This document shows positions 9,647 through 19,839 of a stretch of DNA of 64,000 nt, piece after piece. This DNA comes from Mesorhizobium sp. B2-7-1. GTDB lineage: Bacteria > Pseudomonadota > Alphaproteobacteria > Rhizobiales > Rhizobiaceae. The notes beneath the pieces were generated by a model. The model was not told where the DNA came from. It was given only the letters and a program-made list of their open reading frames with translations, and ran no database searches. Made by a program: the position numbers and the translations under genes. Where the stretch lies: the NCBI RefSeq assembly GCF_006440735.1, contig NZ_VFUA01000010.1, positions 1 to 64,000 on the forward strand. Direction: 5' to 3'. The number at the start of each line of letters is the position of its first letter. Position 1 is the first letter of the stretch.

Positions 9647-10169
9647 GAAATTGTCGCGCTCGGCTTTGGTCGGCGCCGCCTTGATCGCCGCGATCGCGCT
9701 CGGCGCCTGCCGCGACACCGGCAAGGACCAGCTCTTCGCCATCTCCGGCAAGCTGTTCGAGTTCAACTACCGGCTCGCCATCGCCACCTATGTCATCACG
9801 CTGAAGCCGCTGCGACCGATGGTCGACGGCCAGGTCGCGGTCGTGAGCTTCCAGAACCCGGCCGGCGGCGATCCGCTCATCGTCAACCAGAAGATCTGGC
9901 CGAAGCTGCCCCACATCACGCTCACCAGTCCGCCGCTCACTTGCGTGGTCAAGGACAAACCCTATTCCGTCTCGATCCGCATCGAGGACGCGAGCGGCGC
10001 GTTGCTGCAAGCTATCGACACCACCATGACGTCGTCCGAGGATCAGACGATGCTGCCGGATCGGCCGCTGGTGATCGGGCCGAACTACGAGCTCAATGCC
10101 GATCTGGCCGGCCATCCCAACGGCAAGCTGCCAGGCGAACCGAAGCCGGATTGCTCGAAAGCGACCTGA
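9639..10169 (+). CDS. Hypothetical lipoprotein
   Basis: This is a 176-residue protein with a lipoprotein signal: a basic start (MLRKLSRSA), a hydrophobic core and a lipobox IALGACRD near residue 24. The mature region is mainly predicted beta-strand and contains TCVVKDKPYSVSIRIED. I do not recognise the family. It overlaps the end of the CGNR gene by 8 bases, so it may be expressed from the same promoter. A function is not assigned. Confidence 0.75.
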   Translation: MLRKLSRSALVGAALIAAIALGACRDTGKDQLFAISGKLFEFNYRLAIATYVITLKPLRPMVDGQVAVVSFQNPAGGDPLIVNQKIWPKLPHITLTSPPLTCVVKDKPYSVSIRIEDASGALLQAIDTTMTSSEDQTMLPDRPLVIGPNYELNADLAGHPNGKLPGEPKPDCSKAT

Positions 10170-10378
10170 AACGGAGGGGCTCGCGCGAAATTTTTGTTCC
10201 TCACGAAGCGGTTAGCATGATCTTGTATGCGCCGCCGGCCACTCGCCAGACCGATTGTTGCGTGTTATTTGGCCTCTGCGATTTTGTTTGACCTCTCCCG
10301 CAAGGGAAGAAAGACTGCGGCGTCCCACTCCGACGTTGGCTGCCTGATTTGGGGCTGCCTCCGCAGAGGAAATACCTG

Positions 10379-13300
10379 ATGACGCTGCACGACGTCGCGC
10401 TCGACGACAAGTTCGACCTTGGCAAGGAGCGCATCTTCCTATCCGGGGCACAGGCGGTCGTGCGCATGCTTCTCATGCAGCGCGAGCGCGACCGCCGTGC
10501 CGGCCTCAACACGGCGGGCTTCGTCTCCGGCTATCGCGGCTCGCCGCTGGGCGGCCTCGACATGCAGCTGTGGCGAGCCAAGAAGCAGCTCGCGCAAGCC
10601 GATATCGTCTTCCAGCCCGGCCTCAACGAGGAACTTGCCGCCACCGCCTGCTGGGGCTCGCAGCAGACCGAATTGCTGGGCGAGGGCACGCATGACGGCG
10701 TCTTTTCCGTCTGGTACGGCAAGGGGCCGGGCGTCGACCGTTCCGGCGATGTCTTCCGTCACGCCAACCTTGCCGGCTCGTCGAAGCATGGCGGCGTGCT
10801 CGCCTTGATGGGCGACGACCATATGGCCGAATCCTCGACCAATGCGCATGCCACCGAATTCCTCTTCGTAGACACCATGGTGCCGATCCTCAATCCGGCC
10901 GGCGTCCAGGAAATCATCGATTACGGCCTCTATGGCTTTGCCATGTCGCGCTTCGCCGGCACCTGGGCGGCGATCAAATGCGTCAAGGACAACATCGAAT
11001 CGACGGCTTCGGTCGACGCCTCGATCGAGCGTCTGGGCATCGTCATTCCCGAATTCGACATGCCGCCGGGCGGCCTGAACATCCGCCACGAGATCGACAT
11101 GCTCGGTCAGGAAGAGCGGCTGCATGAGCATAAACGCGCCGCGGCGTCGGCCTTCATTCACGCCAACGGCCTGAACCGCATCGTGTATTCCGGCGGCCGC
11201 AATCCCAAGCTCGGCGTCATCACCATCGGCAAGAGCTATCTCGACGTCCGCCAGGCGCTGGAGGATATCGGCGTCGACGAGGAGGCCGCCAACCGCATCG
11301 GCATCCGGCTGTTCAAGGTCGGCTGCCCGTGGCCGCTCGACTTGCAGCACATCGCCGAGTTCGCGCGCGGCCTCGACACCATCGTCGTCGTCGAGGAGAA
11401 GCGCTCGCTGATCGAGGTGCAACTGCGCGAGAACCTCTACGGCACCGCCACGCAGCCGGTGATCGTCGGCAAGAAGGACGAGCGCGGCGACTGGCTGTTT
11501 CCGGCCAAGGGCGCGCTCGACCCGAACGAGATCGCCATCGCGCTCGGCGAAAGGATCCTGCGCACCATCGGCTCGTCGGAAGAGATCGCCGCGCGGGTGG
11601 CGAAGCTGCGCCAGTTCCAGGCGATGCTCGCCGATACCGTCGATATCGGTTCGCGCACGCCCTTCTTCTGTTCGGGCTGCCCGCACAACTCCTCGACCAA
11701 GGTGCCGGACGGCTCGTTGGCCGCCGCCGGCATAGGCTGCCATTTCATGGCGCTGTGGATGGACAGGAACACCGTCGGCTTCACCGCCATGGGCGGCGAG
11801 GGTGCGCAATGGGTCGGCCAGGCGCCGTTCTCGAAGCGCGACCATATCTTCCAGAATCTCGGCGATGGCACCTACAACCATTCCGGCGCGCTGGCGATCC
11901 GCTTCGCGCTGTCCTCCGGCGCCAACATCACCTACAAGATCCTCTACAACGACGCGGTGGCGATGACCGGCGGCCAGCCGCATGAGGGCGGCCTGACCGT
12001 CGACATGATCGCGAGACAGGTTCGCGCCGAGGGCGTCGACCGCATCGCCGTCGTCACCGACGAGCCGGACAAATATGCCGGCAAGGCCGATTTCCCGGCC
12101 GGCATCAGCATCCATCACCGTGACGACCTCGATCTCGTCCAGCGCGAATTGCGCGATGTGAAGGGCGTCTCGGTGCTGATCTACGACCAGACCTGCGCCG
12201 CCGAGAAGCGCCGGCGCCGCAAGCGCGGCACCTTCCCCGATCCGGACAAGCGCGTCTTCATCAACGAACTGGTCTGCGAAGGCTGCGGCGATTGCGGCGT
12301 GCAGTCCAACTGCGTCTCCATTCAGCCGGTCGAGACCGAATTCGGCCGCAAGCGCCGGATCGACCAGTCGAGCTGCAACAAGGATTTTTCCTGCGTCAAC
12401 GGTTTCTGCCCGTCCTTCGTCACCGTGCATGGCGGCAAGATCAGGAAGGCCGAAGGCATTGCCGGCAGGGCCGATCCTCTCGACGGCGTGCCGGCGCCGG
12501 CGGAATTCCGCATGGGCAGCCAGGGCTGGGCGGCGATCATCGACGGGGTCGGCGGCACCGGCGTCGTCACCGTCGGCGCCATGCTGGGCATGGCGGCGCA
12601 TCTGGAAGGCAAGGGCTGCGGCATGATCGACATGGCCGGCCTCGCCCAGAAGGGCGGCTCGGTCTTCACCCATGTCCGCATCGCCCCGACGCCCGAGGAC
12701 ATCCACGCCATTCGCGTTTCGGCCGGCAAGGCCGACCTCGTGCTCGGCTGCGATCTCGTCGTCTCCGGCGCCAAGAAGGTGCTGGGCGCGGTGCGCGAGG
12801 GCCACACGATCTTCCTCGCCAACACCGCCGAGATCATGCCCGGCGAATTCACCCGTTCCGCCGATTTCTCGCTTCCGGTCGAGCGGCTGAAGAAGGCGAT
12901 CCGGGCGGCTGCCGGCGACGACAAGGCCCACTTCTTCGACGCCACCCGCACGGCGACCGCTCTGTTCGGCAATTCGCTCGGCGCCAACATGTTCATGCTC
13001 GGCTTCGCTTTCCAGCACGGCGGCCTGCCGCTTTCGGCCGAAGCCGTTGAAAAGGCGATAGAATTGAACGGCGAAGCGGTGGCGATGAATGTCGCCGCCT
13101 TCCGCTGGGGCCGTCGTGCCGCGCATCAGCCCGAATTCGTGCGCGGCCTGGTCGCCCAAACCGGCAAGCCGGCGTCAAAACCCGCCGAGACGCTGGACGA
13201 TGTCATCGCCCGACGCGTCGCCTTCCTCACCGCCTATCAGAACGCCGCCTACGCCAGGCGCTACGCCGACCGCGTGGCGACGCTGCGCGCCGCCGAAGCC

Positions 13301-13852
13301 AAGGCTGTGCCCGGCTCGACCGCGGTGACCGAGGCCGCCGCCAGGAACCTCTTCAAGCTGATGGCGATCAAGGACGAGTACGAGGTGGCGCGGCTCTACA
13401 CCGACGGCACCTTCGCCGCCGACCTCGCCAAGCAGTTCCAGAGCTACGAGAAGCTCGAATTCCACCTCGCGCCGCCGATCCTCGGCCGGCGCGGCAATGA
13501 CGGCAAGCCCCGGAAATCGAGCTTCGGCCCGTGGATGATGAAGGGTTTTCGGCTGCTGGCGGCGATGAAGGGCCTGCGCGGAACCGCCTTCGACCTTTTC
13601 GGCTACACCGCCGAGCGGCGCATCGAGCGGCAGTCGTTGAGGGCGTACGAAGCCGATCTCGACCTGATTGCCGGCGCGCTGGCGCCGGGCAGGGTGGAGG
13701 CCGCGACGGCCCTGGCCTCCGTGCCGGCGCTTATCCGCGGCTACGGCCATGTCCGGCAGGCCAGCGCCGAGAAGGCGGCGGGCGAGCGGACGCGCTTGGT
13801 CGAGCGTTTGGCGCAGGCTCCCGCGGAGCTGGCCCTTCGGGCAGCGGAATGA
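10379..13852 (+). CDS. Indolepyruvate:ferredoxin oxidoreductase, fused single chain
   Basis: This is a 1157-residue 2-oxoacid:ferredoxin oxidoreductase in which the IorA-like and IorB-like parts are fused. The domain order is an N-terminal pyrimidine-binding domain, a TPP-binding domain (FCSGCPHNSSTKVPDGS near residue 430), iron-sulfur cysteines (CEGCGDCG near 633 and SSCNKDFSCVNGFCPSF near 670), and the gamma domain (GVGGTGVVTVG near 725). It decarboxylates aryl-2-oxo acids from aromatic amino acid transamination to acyl-CoA while reducing ferredoxin. The start at 10379 has AGAGGA upstream; a TTG 30 bases earlier is less likely. It stands alone. The length is normal for the fused proteobacterial form. 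Confidence 0.95.
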   Translation: MTLHDVALDDKFDLGKERIFLSGAQAVVRMLLMQRERDRRAGLNTAGFVSGYRGSPLGGLDMQLWRAKKQLAQADIVFQPGLNEELAATACWGSQQTELLGEGTHDGVFSVWYGKGPGVDRSGDVFRHANLAGSSKHGGVLALMGDDHMAESSTNAHATEFLFVDTMVPILNPAGVQEIIDYGLYGFAMSRFAGTWAAIKCVKDNIESTASVDASIERLGIVIPEFDMPPGGLNIRHEIDMLGQEERLHEHKRAAASAFIHANGLNRIVYSGGRNPKLGVITIGKSYLDVRQALEDIGVDEEAANRIGIRLFKVGCPWPLDLQHIAEFARGLDTIVVVEEKRSLIEVQLRENLYGTATQPVIVGKKDERGDWLFPAKGALDPNEIAIALGERILRTIGSSEEIAARVAKLRQFQAMLADTVDIGSRTPFFCSGCPHNSSTKVPDGSLAAAGIGCHFMALWMDRNTVGFTAMGGEGAQWVGQAPFSKRDHIFQNLGDGTYNHSGALAIRFALSSGANITYKILYNDAVAMTGGQPHEGGLTVDMIARQVRAEGVDRIAVVTDEPDKYAGKADFPAGISIHHRDDLDLVQRELRDVKGVSVLIYDQTCAAEKRRRRKRGTFPDPDKRVFINELVCEGCGDCGVQSNCVSIQPVETEFGRKRRIDQSSCNKDFSCVNGFCPSFVTVHGGKIRKAEGIAGRADPLDGVPAPAEFRMGSQGWAAIIDGVGGTGVVTVGAMLGMAAHLEGKGCGMIDMAGLAQKGGSVFTHVRIAPTPEDIHAIRVSAGKADLVLGCDLVVSGAKKVLGAVREGHTIFLANTAEIMPGEFTRSADFSLPVERLKKAIRAAAGDDKAHFFDATRTATALFGNSLGANMFMLGFAFQHGGLPLSAEAVEKAIELNGEAVAMNVAAFRWGRRAAHQPEFVRGLVAQTGKPASKPAETLDDVIARRVAFLTAYQNAAYARRYADRVATLRAAEAKAVPGSTAVTEAAARNLFKLMAIKDEYEVARLYTDGTFAADLAKQFQSYEKLEFHLAPPILGRRGNDGKPRKSSFGPWMMKGFRLLAAMKGLRGTAFDLFGYTAERRIERQSLRAYEADLDLIAGALAPGRVEAATALASVPALIRGYGHVRQASAEKAAGERTRLVERLAQAPAELALRAAE

Positions 13853-14001
13853 TCGCGCCGGCGCGCTGACGCTGCGCCAAGCCTCCTTAATTTCCCGGTC
13901 TGTTCCGCGTGTCGCAACCCTCTGCAACCGTGGCCGAGTGCCGTTCTAAGCCTTTTTTAAGGCGGGTGTGGCATGACAAGGCGTAGTGTTGGGCCAACGG
14001 C

Positions 14002-16317
14002 ATGGGTAGAACAAAGACCGAGAACATCCCGGCGGATGTTTATATCCAGTTTGTGCGGTCGTTGTTCGACAACGCCCACATGCTGGTGATCGGTGGCGTT
14101 TGCTACTGGATCCTCGGATTCATGATCTATTGGCGGACGCACAATCCGCTGTTTCTGGCCTTTTCCTTCGGTCTGCTCTCCATCAGCCTTTTCCGTTACT
14201 TCGGCATTCGCACCTTCCTGAAGACAGGCGGCACCATAGCCAATGTCGAAGAGGCGAGGCGGTGGGAGCGCAACTATATCCTCAAGGGCAGCCTGCAGGG
14301 CCTGGGCCTGGGTTCGCTCTGCTTCATATCGATCTACGTCTATCCCGATCCCTTCGCCGAGCTGGCCGCGACGTCGCTGACGATCGCGACCCTGGTCACG
14401 GTTGTCGGCCGCAACTACGGTTCCCCGCAGATGGTGCGGATTTTCTCCGTCACCTTCATCGGTCCGGCGGCGCTGGGACTCCTGCTGCGCATGGATTTCC
14501 CGTCGGTCCTGCTCGGCCTGATGATCATCCCGCTGACCTTCATCACCATCAACAGCGCCGACCACGTCCGCAACGTGCTCTTCTCCGCCGTCATCGGCCA
14601 CAAGCAGGCCAGGAACCTGACGCGCCGGTTCGATCGCGCGCTCAACACCATGTCGCACGGCCTGGTCATGCTGGGGCCGGACGGCCGCGTCGCGGTGGCC
14701 AATGCCGAAGCCGCCCGCCTGATGTCGCTGAGATCGGGCGATGCCTTGCTTGGACGTTCGATCCACGGTCTTTTGATGCGCGGCGTCGCCGGCGGCATGC
14801 TGGCGCCGAAAGACTGCCGCTACATCGAAGCGCAGCTGACACGCGCCTTGCGCGAAGGCCGCGACCGCAAGGTGCTGGTCTCCTTAGCCAACGGCCAGCA
14901 CTATGAATTCTCCGCCCGCGAAGGCAGCCAGGAGTTGGGCGTCATCACCTTCGAGGATGTGACGGCGCGCGTCGAGGCGGAGGAAAAGATCCGCTTCATG
15001 GCGCGTTACGACAACCTGACCGGACTGCCGAACCGCGCCTATTTCCACGAGCTGGTCGGCGAGGCTATGGCCTCCGGCGACCAGGACCGGCTCTGCGGCC
15101 TCGCGGTGCTCGATCTCGACGACTTCAAGAGCGTCAACGACACGCTCGGCCATCCGGTCGGCGACGGGCTGATCTATGCCGTGGCCGAGCGCCTCGCGGC
15201 GATCGCCGGGCCGGGCATCACCGTCAGCCGCTTCGGCGGCGACGAGTTCATGATCTTCTTCGACCGTGTCGAGGACGAAAGCCACCTCAGCACGCTGCTC
15301 GACCAGATTTTCGCGGACCTGCAGGGCGAGGTGGACGTCGCCGGCCACGGCCTGCGCATCCAGACCAGCGGCGGCGCCGTGCTTTCCAAGGTCAAGGACA
15401 CCGACGCGGACGCCATGATCGTCAAGGCCGATCTTGCCCTCTACAAGGCCAAGGAGCTCGGCAAGAACAGCTGGCGGCTGTTCGAGGCTGCCATGGATGC
15501 CGCCTTCCGCAATCGCCAGCTGATGAAGGCCGACCTGCGCAATGCCGTGCAGGCCAGGGAGTTGCGCGTCGTCTACCAGCCGATCGTGGCCGTCAGCACC
15601 ATGCGCATCGCCAGTTGCGAGGCGCTCTGCCGCTGGGACCATCCCGATCTCGGCCCGATCTCGCCCAGCGTCTTCATCCCGCTCGCCGAGGAGATGGGCA
15701 TCGTTTCCGACATCAGCACGTTCGTGCTGGAGGCCGCCTGCACCGAATGCGCCAAATGGCCGGCCCAGACCAGCGTGTCGGTCAACCTCTCGGCCAAGGA
15801 TTTCCGCAATCGCGATATCGTCCAGAAGGTCAGGGACGCCCTGGCCAAGTCGGGCCTGGCGGCGCACCGGCTCGAAATCGAGGTCACCGAGACCGCGCTG
15901 CTGGACGACAAGTCGCTGACGCGCGAGTCGATCGAGGAACTGAAGGCGCTCGGCGCGCGCATCGCGCTTGACGATTTCGGCACCGGCTACTCCAGCCTGA
16001 GCTATCTCCACAAGCTGCCGCTCGACAAGATCAAGATCGACCGCTCCTTCCTGGTCGACGTCAACCAGAACCGGCAGTCGCTCGATCTTCTCAAGGGCAT
16101 CGTCAGCCTGTCCCGGACGCTGGGTCTTTCCGTCACCATCGAAGGGGTCGAGACCTTCGAGCAGCTGAAGACGCTAGTCCATCTGGTCAAGCCGGACTTC
16201 GTGCAGGGCTTCCTCTTCGGCGCCGCGCTCAGCGCGTCGGGCATCGAGACGATGTCGAGCGTCACATGGCCATTTGCAGCGGACCTGCATATCGCCGGCA
16301 AACGGACAGCCAGCTGA
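14002..16317 (+). CDS. Membrane-bound GGDEF-EAL cyclic-di-GMP enzyme with PAS domain
   Basis: This is a 771-residue protein. Residues ~30-195 hold several hydrophobic segments (an integral membrane sensor), followed by a PAS-like region (~205-325). The GGDEF domain has an intact SRFGGDEFM motif near residue 411. The EAL domain has an intact CEALCRWDHP near residue 539 and later metal and catalytic motifs such as VEVTETALLDD and ALDDFGTGYSSL. Both active sites look complete, so it may make, degrade or switch between making and degrading cyclic di-GMP. It is monocistronic, followed by a long AT-richer gap before the FeeM-like gene. Confidence 0.95.
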   Translation: MGRTKTENIPADVYIQFVRSLFDNAHMLVIGGVCYWILGFMIYWRTHNPLFLAFSFGLLSISLFRYFGIRTFLKTGGTIANVEEARRWERNYILKGSLQGLGLGSLCFISIYVYPDPFAELAATSLTIATLVTVVGRNYGSPQMVRIFSVTFIGPAALGLLLRMDFPSVLLGLMIIPLTFITINSADHVRNVLFSAVIGHKQARNLTRRFDRALNTMSHGLVMLGPDGRVAVANAEAARLMSLRSGDALLGRSIHGLLMRGVAGGMLAPKDCRYIEAQLTRALREGRDRKVLVSLANGQHYEFSAREGSQELGVITFEDVTARVEAEEKIRFMARYDNLTGLPNRAYFHELVGEAMASGDQDRLCGLAVLDLDDFKSVNDTLGHPVGDGLIYAVAERLAAIAGPGITVSRFGGDEFMIFFDRVEDESHLSTLLDQIFADLQGEVDVAGHGLRIQTSGGAVLSKVKDTDADAMIVKADLALYKAKELGKNSWRLFEAAMDAAFRNRQLMKADLRNAVQARELRVVYQPIVAVSTMRIASCEALCRWDHPDLGPISPSVFIPLAEEMGIVSDISTFVLEAACTECAKWPAQTSVSVNLSAKDFRNRDIVQKVRDALAKSGLAAHRLEIEVTETALLDDKSLTRESIEELKALGARIALDDFGTGYSSLSYLHKLPLDKIKIDRSFLVDVNQNRQSLDLLKGIVSLSRTLGLSVTIEGVETFEQLKTLVHLVKPDFVQGFLFGAALSASGIETMSSVTWPFAADLHIAGKRTAS

Positions 16318-16642
16318 CCGGGTTTCGGGGCAACGCTCTCGCTTCGAGAGTGGCATGATCCGGACTTCCAGCTCACGGAAAATGACGCTTGCCCTGGCGC
16401 AAGTTTAAACCCGCCGCGCCTTGCCGCTTTTCAAGCTCTGAATTTGAAATGATCTCGGTGATCGCCGGTAGGTCGCGTCCGACAGCCGTCGGCGCCGAGT
16501 TTTGCTTTTTCCTGTGCAGGATCGACGAAAATCTGCCCGGCCATTAACGTTAACAAGCGGTAAATCAGCAATATCGAATTTTCAGCTTGTGTCTCATTTC
16601 AACTCGAATAGCCTAATTGCAGGCGGAATTCGAGGACTGACA
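16318..16642. other. Gene-free gap upstream of the FeeM-like gene
   Basis: These 325 bases hold no convincing gene. Near the left end is an 8-bp hairpin (16334-16352). Around 16490 a TCGGCGCCGA palindrome precedes a T-rich run. From about 16540 the sequence becomes AT-rich and includes TTAACGTTAA, a likely promoter zone for the gene starting at 16643. I see no clear lux-box. Confidence 0.5.
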
Positions 16643-17404
16643 ATGGATGCTGCGAGGAAGAGTGCGTCGGCTAGCGCCAGCGCGAGGATGGACTCCGCGC
16701 TCAACCGATCCATGATGCAATTACTGGACCACGTCGAATATCGTCTCATCACCGGGGGTGAAGATCTGGAGGCGATCTACCGGCTTCGCTACAATTCCTA
16801 TCTGCGCTCAGGTATGTGTGGCCCGATCGCCAGCGGCATGTTCGAGGACCGTTGGGATAATCTGCCCAATTCCTACCGGTTCGGCGTCTATTGTTACGGT
16901 GAATTGGTCAGCACGCTGCGCTTCCACTATATTTCCAGCGAGCAGCCATACTCGCCTTCCATCGATGCCTATCCCGAAGTCTTGCTTCCCCGGCTCGCCC
17001 GCGGCGAAACCTTCATCGACGGAACCCGCTTCGCAACCGATCCCGACTGCGCGCCGGCGCCCGGAGTGCTGCCTTTCCTGACGCTCAGAATCGCCATGGT
17101 CGCCTCCTGTTACTTCGGCCAGGACTCGGTGCTCACGCCCGTCAAGCTCGAGCATTCCGCCTTCTACGCGCGCTTCTTCAATGCCGTGCAGCGGAGCGAG
17201 GCCAAGCAGTTCCCGGGCGTTCTTGCCCCGATCGCGCTGTTCGAAATTCCTGCCGGCGAAAACATGCGCCTGACGCTCGAACGGCTGCCATTCTTCAAGT
17301 CGACGGCGATGGAGCAGCGGCTGATGTTCGGCAATCCGGCCATCAACCGGCTGACGCCCCTCTCCATCGTGCCGACGGCGAAGTACTATCGCGCCGCTGC
17401 CTGA
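16643..17404 (+). CDS. FeeM-like N-acyl amino acid synthase / autoinducer-synthase-fold acyltransferase
   Basis: This is a 253-residue protein. The segment from about residue 30 (HVEYRLITGGEDLEAIYRLRYNSYL) is the entry to the GNAT-like fold shared by acyl-homoserine lactone synthases and the FeeM N-acyl amino acid synthases. FIDGTRFATD, near the middle, matches the family's second core motif. Such enzymes take an acyl chain from acyl carrier protein and join it to an amino acid, making a lipid or signal. The start at 16643 has GAGG upstream. No luxR-type regulator or acyl carrier protein gene is adjacent. The product is unknown. Confidence 0.7.
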   Translation: MDAARKSASASASARMDSALNRSMMQLLDHVEYRLITGGEDLEAIYRLRYNSYLRSGMCGPIASGMFEDRWDNLPNSYRFGVYCYGELVSTLRFHYISSEQPYSPSIDAYPEVLLPRLARGETFIDGTRFATDPDCAPAPGVLPFLTLRIAMVASCYFGQDSVLTPVKLEHSAFYARFFNAVQRSEAKQFPGVLAPIALFEIPAGENMRLTLERLPFFKSTAMEQRLMFGNPAINRLTPLSIVPTAKYYRAAA

Positions 17405-17442
17405 GCGCTGGCCCTGAACCTTTCGTCGGCTGCGGCGTTGTT

Positions 17443-17498
17443 AGAGCAATTCCAGGAAAAGTGTGAGCGGTTTTCCGTCCGGAATTGCGTCAAAACAA
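17443..17498. repeat. Dispersed palindromic repeat, copy A
   Basis: Outer arms GCAATTCC (17446-17453) and GGAATTGC (17481-17488) and inner arms GGAAAA and TTTTCC form a two-step hairpin around GTGTGAGCGG. Near-identical copies lie at 27358 and 35461. It sits in the gap after the FeeM-like gene. Confidence 0.85.
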
Positions 17499-17553
17499 TC
17501 CAATCCGCAGCCCGTGTGACGGGCGATCGCCTGTCAAAGGAAAGGATTCCGCC

Positions 17554-17703
17554 ATGACCATCCATTCGCTTGCGCTGACGCCGCTGATCTCGCTGATTGC
17601 CGGCGTGCTGATCCTGGTGATGCCGCGGCTCCTCAACTACATCGTCGCGCTTTACCTGATCGTGGTCGGCCTGCTTGGCCTGTTCCCGCATCTCGCCAGC
17701 TGA
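17554..17703 (+). CDS. DUF3096 small membrane protein
   Basis: This is a 49-residue protein that is almost wholly hydrophobic: two membrane segments separated by a short MPRLLNY turn, the pattern of DUF3096 proteins. AAAGGA lies about 10 bases before the ATG. The role of the family is not known. It stands between the repeat at 17443 and the cytochrome oxidase subunit gene. Confidence 0.8.
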   Translation: MTIHSLALTPLISLIAGVLILVMPRLLNYIVALYLIVVGLLGLFPHLAS

Positions 17704-17854
17704 AGGAACCGCCTCGGCCGCGCGGACGCAGCCACGCCGTTCAATTTCAACTTTCCTTTGACGCTGTTGTCACAGGTTGTGCGGCAATAGCGCCATTGCT
17801 CTTGGTGCGGCTTTTCGCTATGTGCCTCAAAGGCATTTTCGAAGGGGTACTTCC

Positions 17855-18079
17855 ATGGCTGATCACTCGCCCGCAGGTCCTGTCGAGCTTGGCGCGCAGA
17901 TGGACTATGCCGAGCACGACCGTACCTACAAGGGCTTCCTCGGTCTTGCCAAATACGGCTCGTTGTTCTGTGCCGCCATCCTTATCGCTATGGCCTTCGG
18001 CTTCTTCGTCGGCGGCTTCTTTTCGGCGACGATCCTGTTCATCCTGATCATGGCCGTCGGCACCCTCATTCTGCGGTAG
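17855..18079 (+). CDS. aa3-type cytochrome c oxidase subunit IV
   Basis: This is a 74-residue protein with a soluble N-terminal part containing MDYAEHDRTYKGF, the conserved box of bacterial aa3 subunit IV, then one or two hydrophobic stretches (YGSLFCAAILIAMAFGFF and the C-terminal half). It starts at the ATG at 17855. The main oxidase genes are elsewhere, but this small gene often precedes the transhydrogenase operon in Rhizobiales, as here. The gap to pntAA is 86 bases. Confidence 0.88.
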   Translation: MADHSPAGPVELGAQMDYAEHDRTYKGFLGLAKYGSLFCAAILIAMAFGFFVGGFFSATILFILIMAVGTLILR

Positions 18080-18165
18080 CTTTCCCAAGCCAATTGCACT
18101 CGACGTCACCGGACGTCCCGGCCGACGCCTTGCGCAATCAAGGTTCCAGCCGAAAGGATCATCCG

Positions 18166-19419
18166 GTGGGACAAATAGTATTCATACCTCGTGAGGTTGA
18201 CCCGAACGAGCCGCGCGTCGCGGCCTCGCCGGATACGGTCAAGCGCCTGGTGGGTCTTGGCTTCGACGTGATCGTCGAGAAGGGCGCTGGCCTCGGCTCG
18301 CGCATCCCTGACCAGGATTTCGCTGCTGCCGGCGGCGCGATCGGCACGGCGGCCGACGCCAAGAAGGCCGATGTCGTGCTGAAAGTGCGCCGGCCGACGG
18401 ATGCGGAGCTGAAGGGCTACAAGTCGGGCGCCGCCGTCATCGCCATCATGGATCCCTATGGCAACGATGCCGCGGTGGCCGCGATGGCCAAGGCCGGCAT
18501 CACCGCCTTCTCCATGGAATTCATGCCGCGCATCACCCGCGCGCAGGTCATGGACGTGCTGTCCTCGCAGGCCAATCTTGCCGGCTACCAGGCGGTGATC
18601 GACGCGGCCGCCGAATATGACCGCGCCCTGCCGATGATGATGACCGCGGCCGGCACCGTGCCGGCGGCGAAAACCTTCATCATGGGCGTCGGCGTCGCCG
18701 GCCTGCAGGCCATCGCGACGGCGCGCCGTCTTGGCGCCGTCGTCACCGCCACCGACGTGCGCCCGGCGGTCAAGGAGCAGGTGCAGTCGCTCGGCGCCAA
18801 GTTCCTGGCGGTCGAGGACGAGGAGTTCAAGGCGGCGGAGACCGCCGGCGGCTACGCCAAGGAAATGTCGAAGGAATACCAGGCCAAGCAGGCGGCGCTG
18901 ACCGCCGAGCACATCGCCAAGCAGGACATCGTCATCACCACGGCGCTGATCCCCGGACGCCCGGCGCCCAAGCTGGTGTCGGCGGCCATGGTCGCCTCGA
19001 TGAAGCCGGGTTCGGTGATCGTCGATCTTGCGGTCGAGCGCGGCGGCAATGTCGAGGGTGCGGTGCCGGGCAAGGTCGTGACGACCGAGAACGGCGTTAA
19101 GATCGTCGGCCACCTCAACGTGCCGGGCCGTGTCGCGGCGTCGGCCTCGCTGCTCTACGCCAAGAACCTCTACGCCTTCCTCGAGACGATGGTCGACAAG
19201 GCGGCGAAACAGCTTGCCATCAAGCGCGACGACGAGCTGGTCAAGGCGACCATGCTGACCGACGGCGGCAAGGTGGTGCATCCGAACTTCGCCAAGGCGG
19301 CGCAAGAGCCGCGCACCGAGCCGGCGGCCATTCCGGCGACGACCATGGTTGCCGATGCCGCCGACGCAAAGCCGGCGGCAAAGAAGAAGTCCGCAGCCAA
19401 GCCTAAGGGGACCGCGTGA
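18166..19419 (+). CDS. pntAA: NAD(P) transhydrogenase alpha-1 subunit (NAD-binding domain I)
   Basis: This is a 417-residue soluble subunit of proton-translocating transhydrogenase, which binds NAD(H) and passes hydride to NADP on subunit PntB. It starts with GTG at 18166 behind AAAGGA; the protein then reads [21 protein letters not shown]. Conserved stretches include [18 protein letters not shown] (nucleotide loop) and [13 protein letters not shown]. The C-terminal ~35 residues form an Ala/Lys-rich linker. The stop overlaps the start of the next gene by one base (TGATG). Confidence 0.95.
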   Translation: MGQIVFIPREVDPNEPRVAASPDTVKRLVGLGFDVIVEKGAGLGSRIPDQDFAAAGGAIGTAADAKKADVVLKVRRPTDAELKGYKSGAAVIAIMDPYGNDAAVAAMAKAGITAFSMEFMPRITRAQVMDVLSSQANLAGYQAVIDAAAEYDRALPMMMTAAGTVPAAKTFIMGVGVAGLQAIATARRLGAVVTATDVRPAVKEQVQSLGAKFLAVEDEEFKAAETAGGYAKEMSKEYQAKQAALTAEHIAKQDIVITTALIPGRPAPKLVSAAMVASMKPGSVIVDLAVERGGNVEGAVPGKVVTTENGVKIVGHLNVPGRVAASASLLYAKNLYAFLETMVDKAAKQLAIKRDDELVKATMLTDGGKVVHPNFAKAAQEPRTEPAAIPATTMVADAADAKPAAKKKSAAKPKGTA

Positions 19420-19838
19420 TGGACGCCTTGCAGAAAGCTCTCGATCAGCTCGATCAGGCGAGCGCCGCCGTAAGGCTGGCGGTGCAGGATCTCGCCAACG
19501 CGCCCGCCGGCGAGGCGGCCGGCAATGCCGCGCACGCGCTTTCGGGTGGCGCCATCGATCCTTTCGTCTTCCGCTTCGCCATCTTCGTGCTGGCGATCTT
19601 CGTCGGCTACTATGTCGTCTGGTCCGTCACTCCGGCGCTGCACACGCCGCTGATGGCCGTCACCAACGCCATCTCTTCCGTGATCGTCGTCGGCGCTTTG
19701 CTCGCCGTCGGCATCTCGGCGTCCGGCATCGCTACGGGCTTCGGCTTCGTCGCCCTGATGCTGGTCTCGGTTAATATCTTCGGCGGCTTCCTGGTCACCC
19801 AACGCATGCTGGCCATGTACAAGAAGAAGGACAAGTGA
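19419..19838 (+). CDS. pntAB: NAD(P) transhydrogenase alpha-2 subunit (membrane part)
   Basis: This is a 139-residue protein. After a ~45-residue polar head come about four membrane segments ([21 protein letters not shown], then [14 protein letters not shown] and a helix pair), as expected for the separate alpha-2 subunit of three-gene transhydrogenases. The central ITNAISS-type motif, here [13 protein letters not shown], is conserved. It shares one base with pntAA, and its stop is 1 base from the GTG of pntB. Confidence 0.93.
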   Translation: MDALQKALDQLDQASAAVRLAVQDLANAPAGEAAGNAAHALSGGAIDPFVFRFAIFVLAIFVGYYVVWSVTPALHTPLMAVTNAISSVIVVGALLAVGISASGIATGFGFVALMLVSVNIFGGFLVTQRMLAMYKKKDK

Positions 19839-19839
19839 A

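Noticed and set aside
10439..13159. 900-codon open frame opposite the indolepyruvate oxidoreductase
   Set aside because: It has no family features, and the plus strand carries all expected TPP, iron-sulfur and gamma-domain motifs.
16540..16560. Another LacI-type operator (AACGTT core) before the FeeM-like gene
   Set aside because: The sequence there is TTAACGTTAA and lacks the GAG...CTC flanks shared by the real operators.
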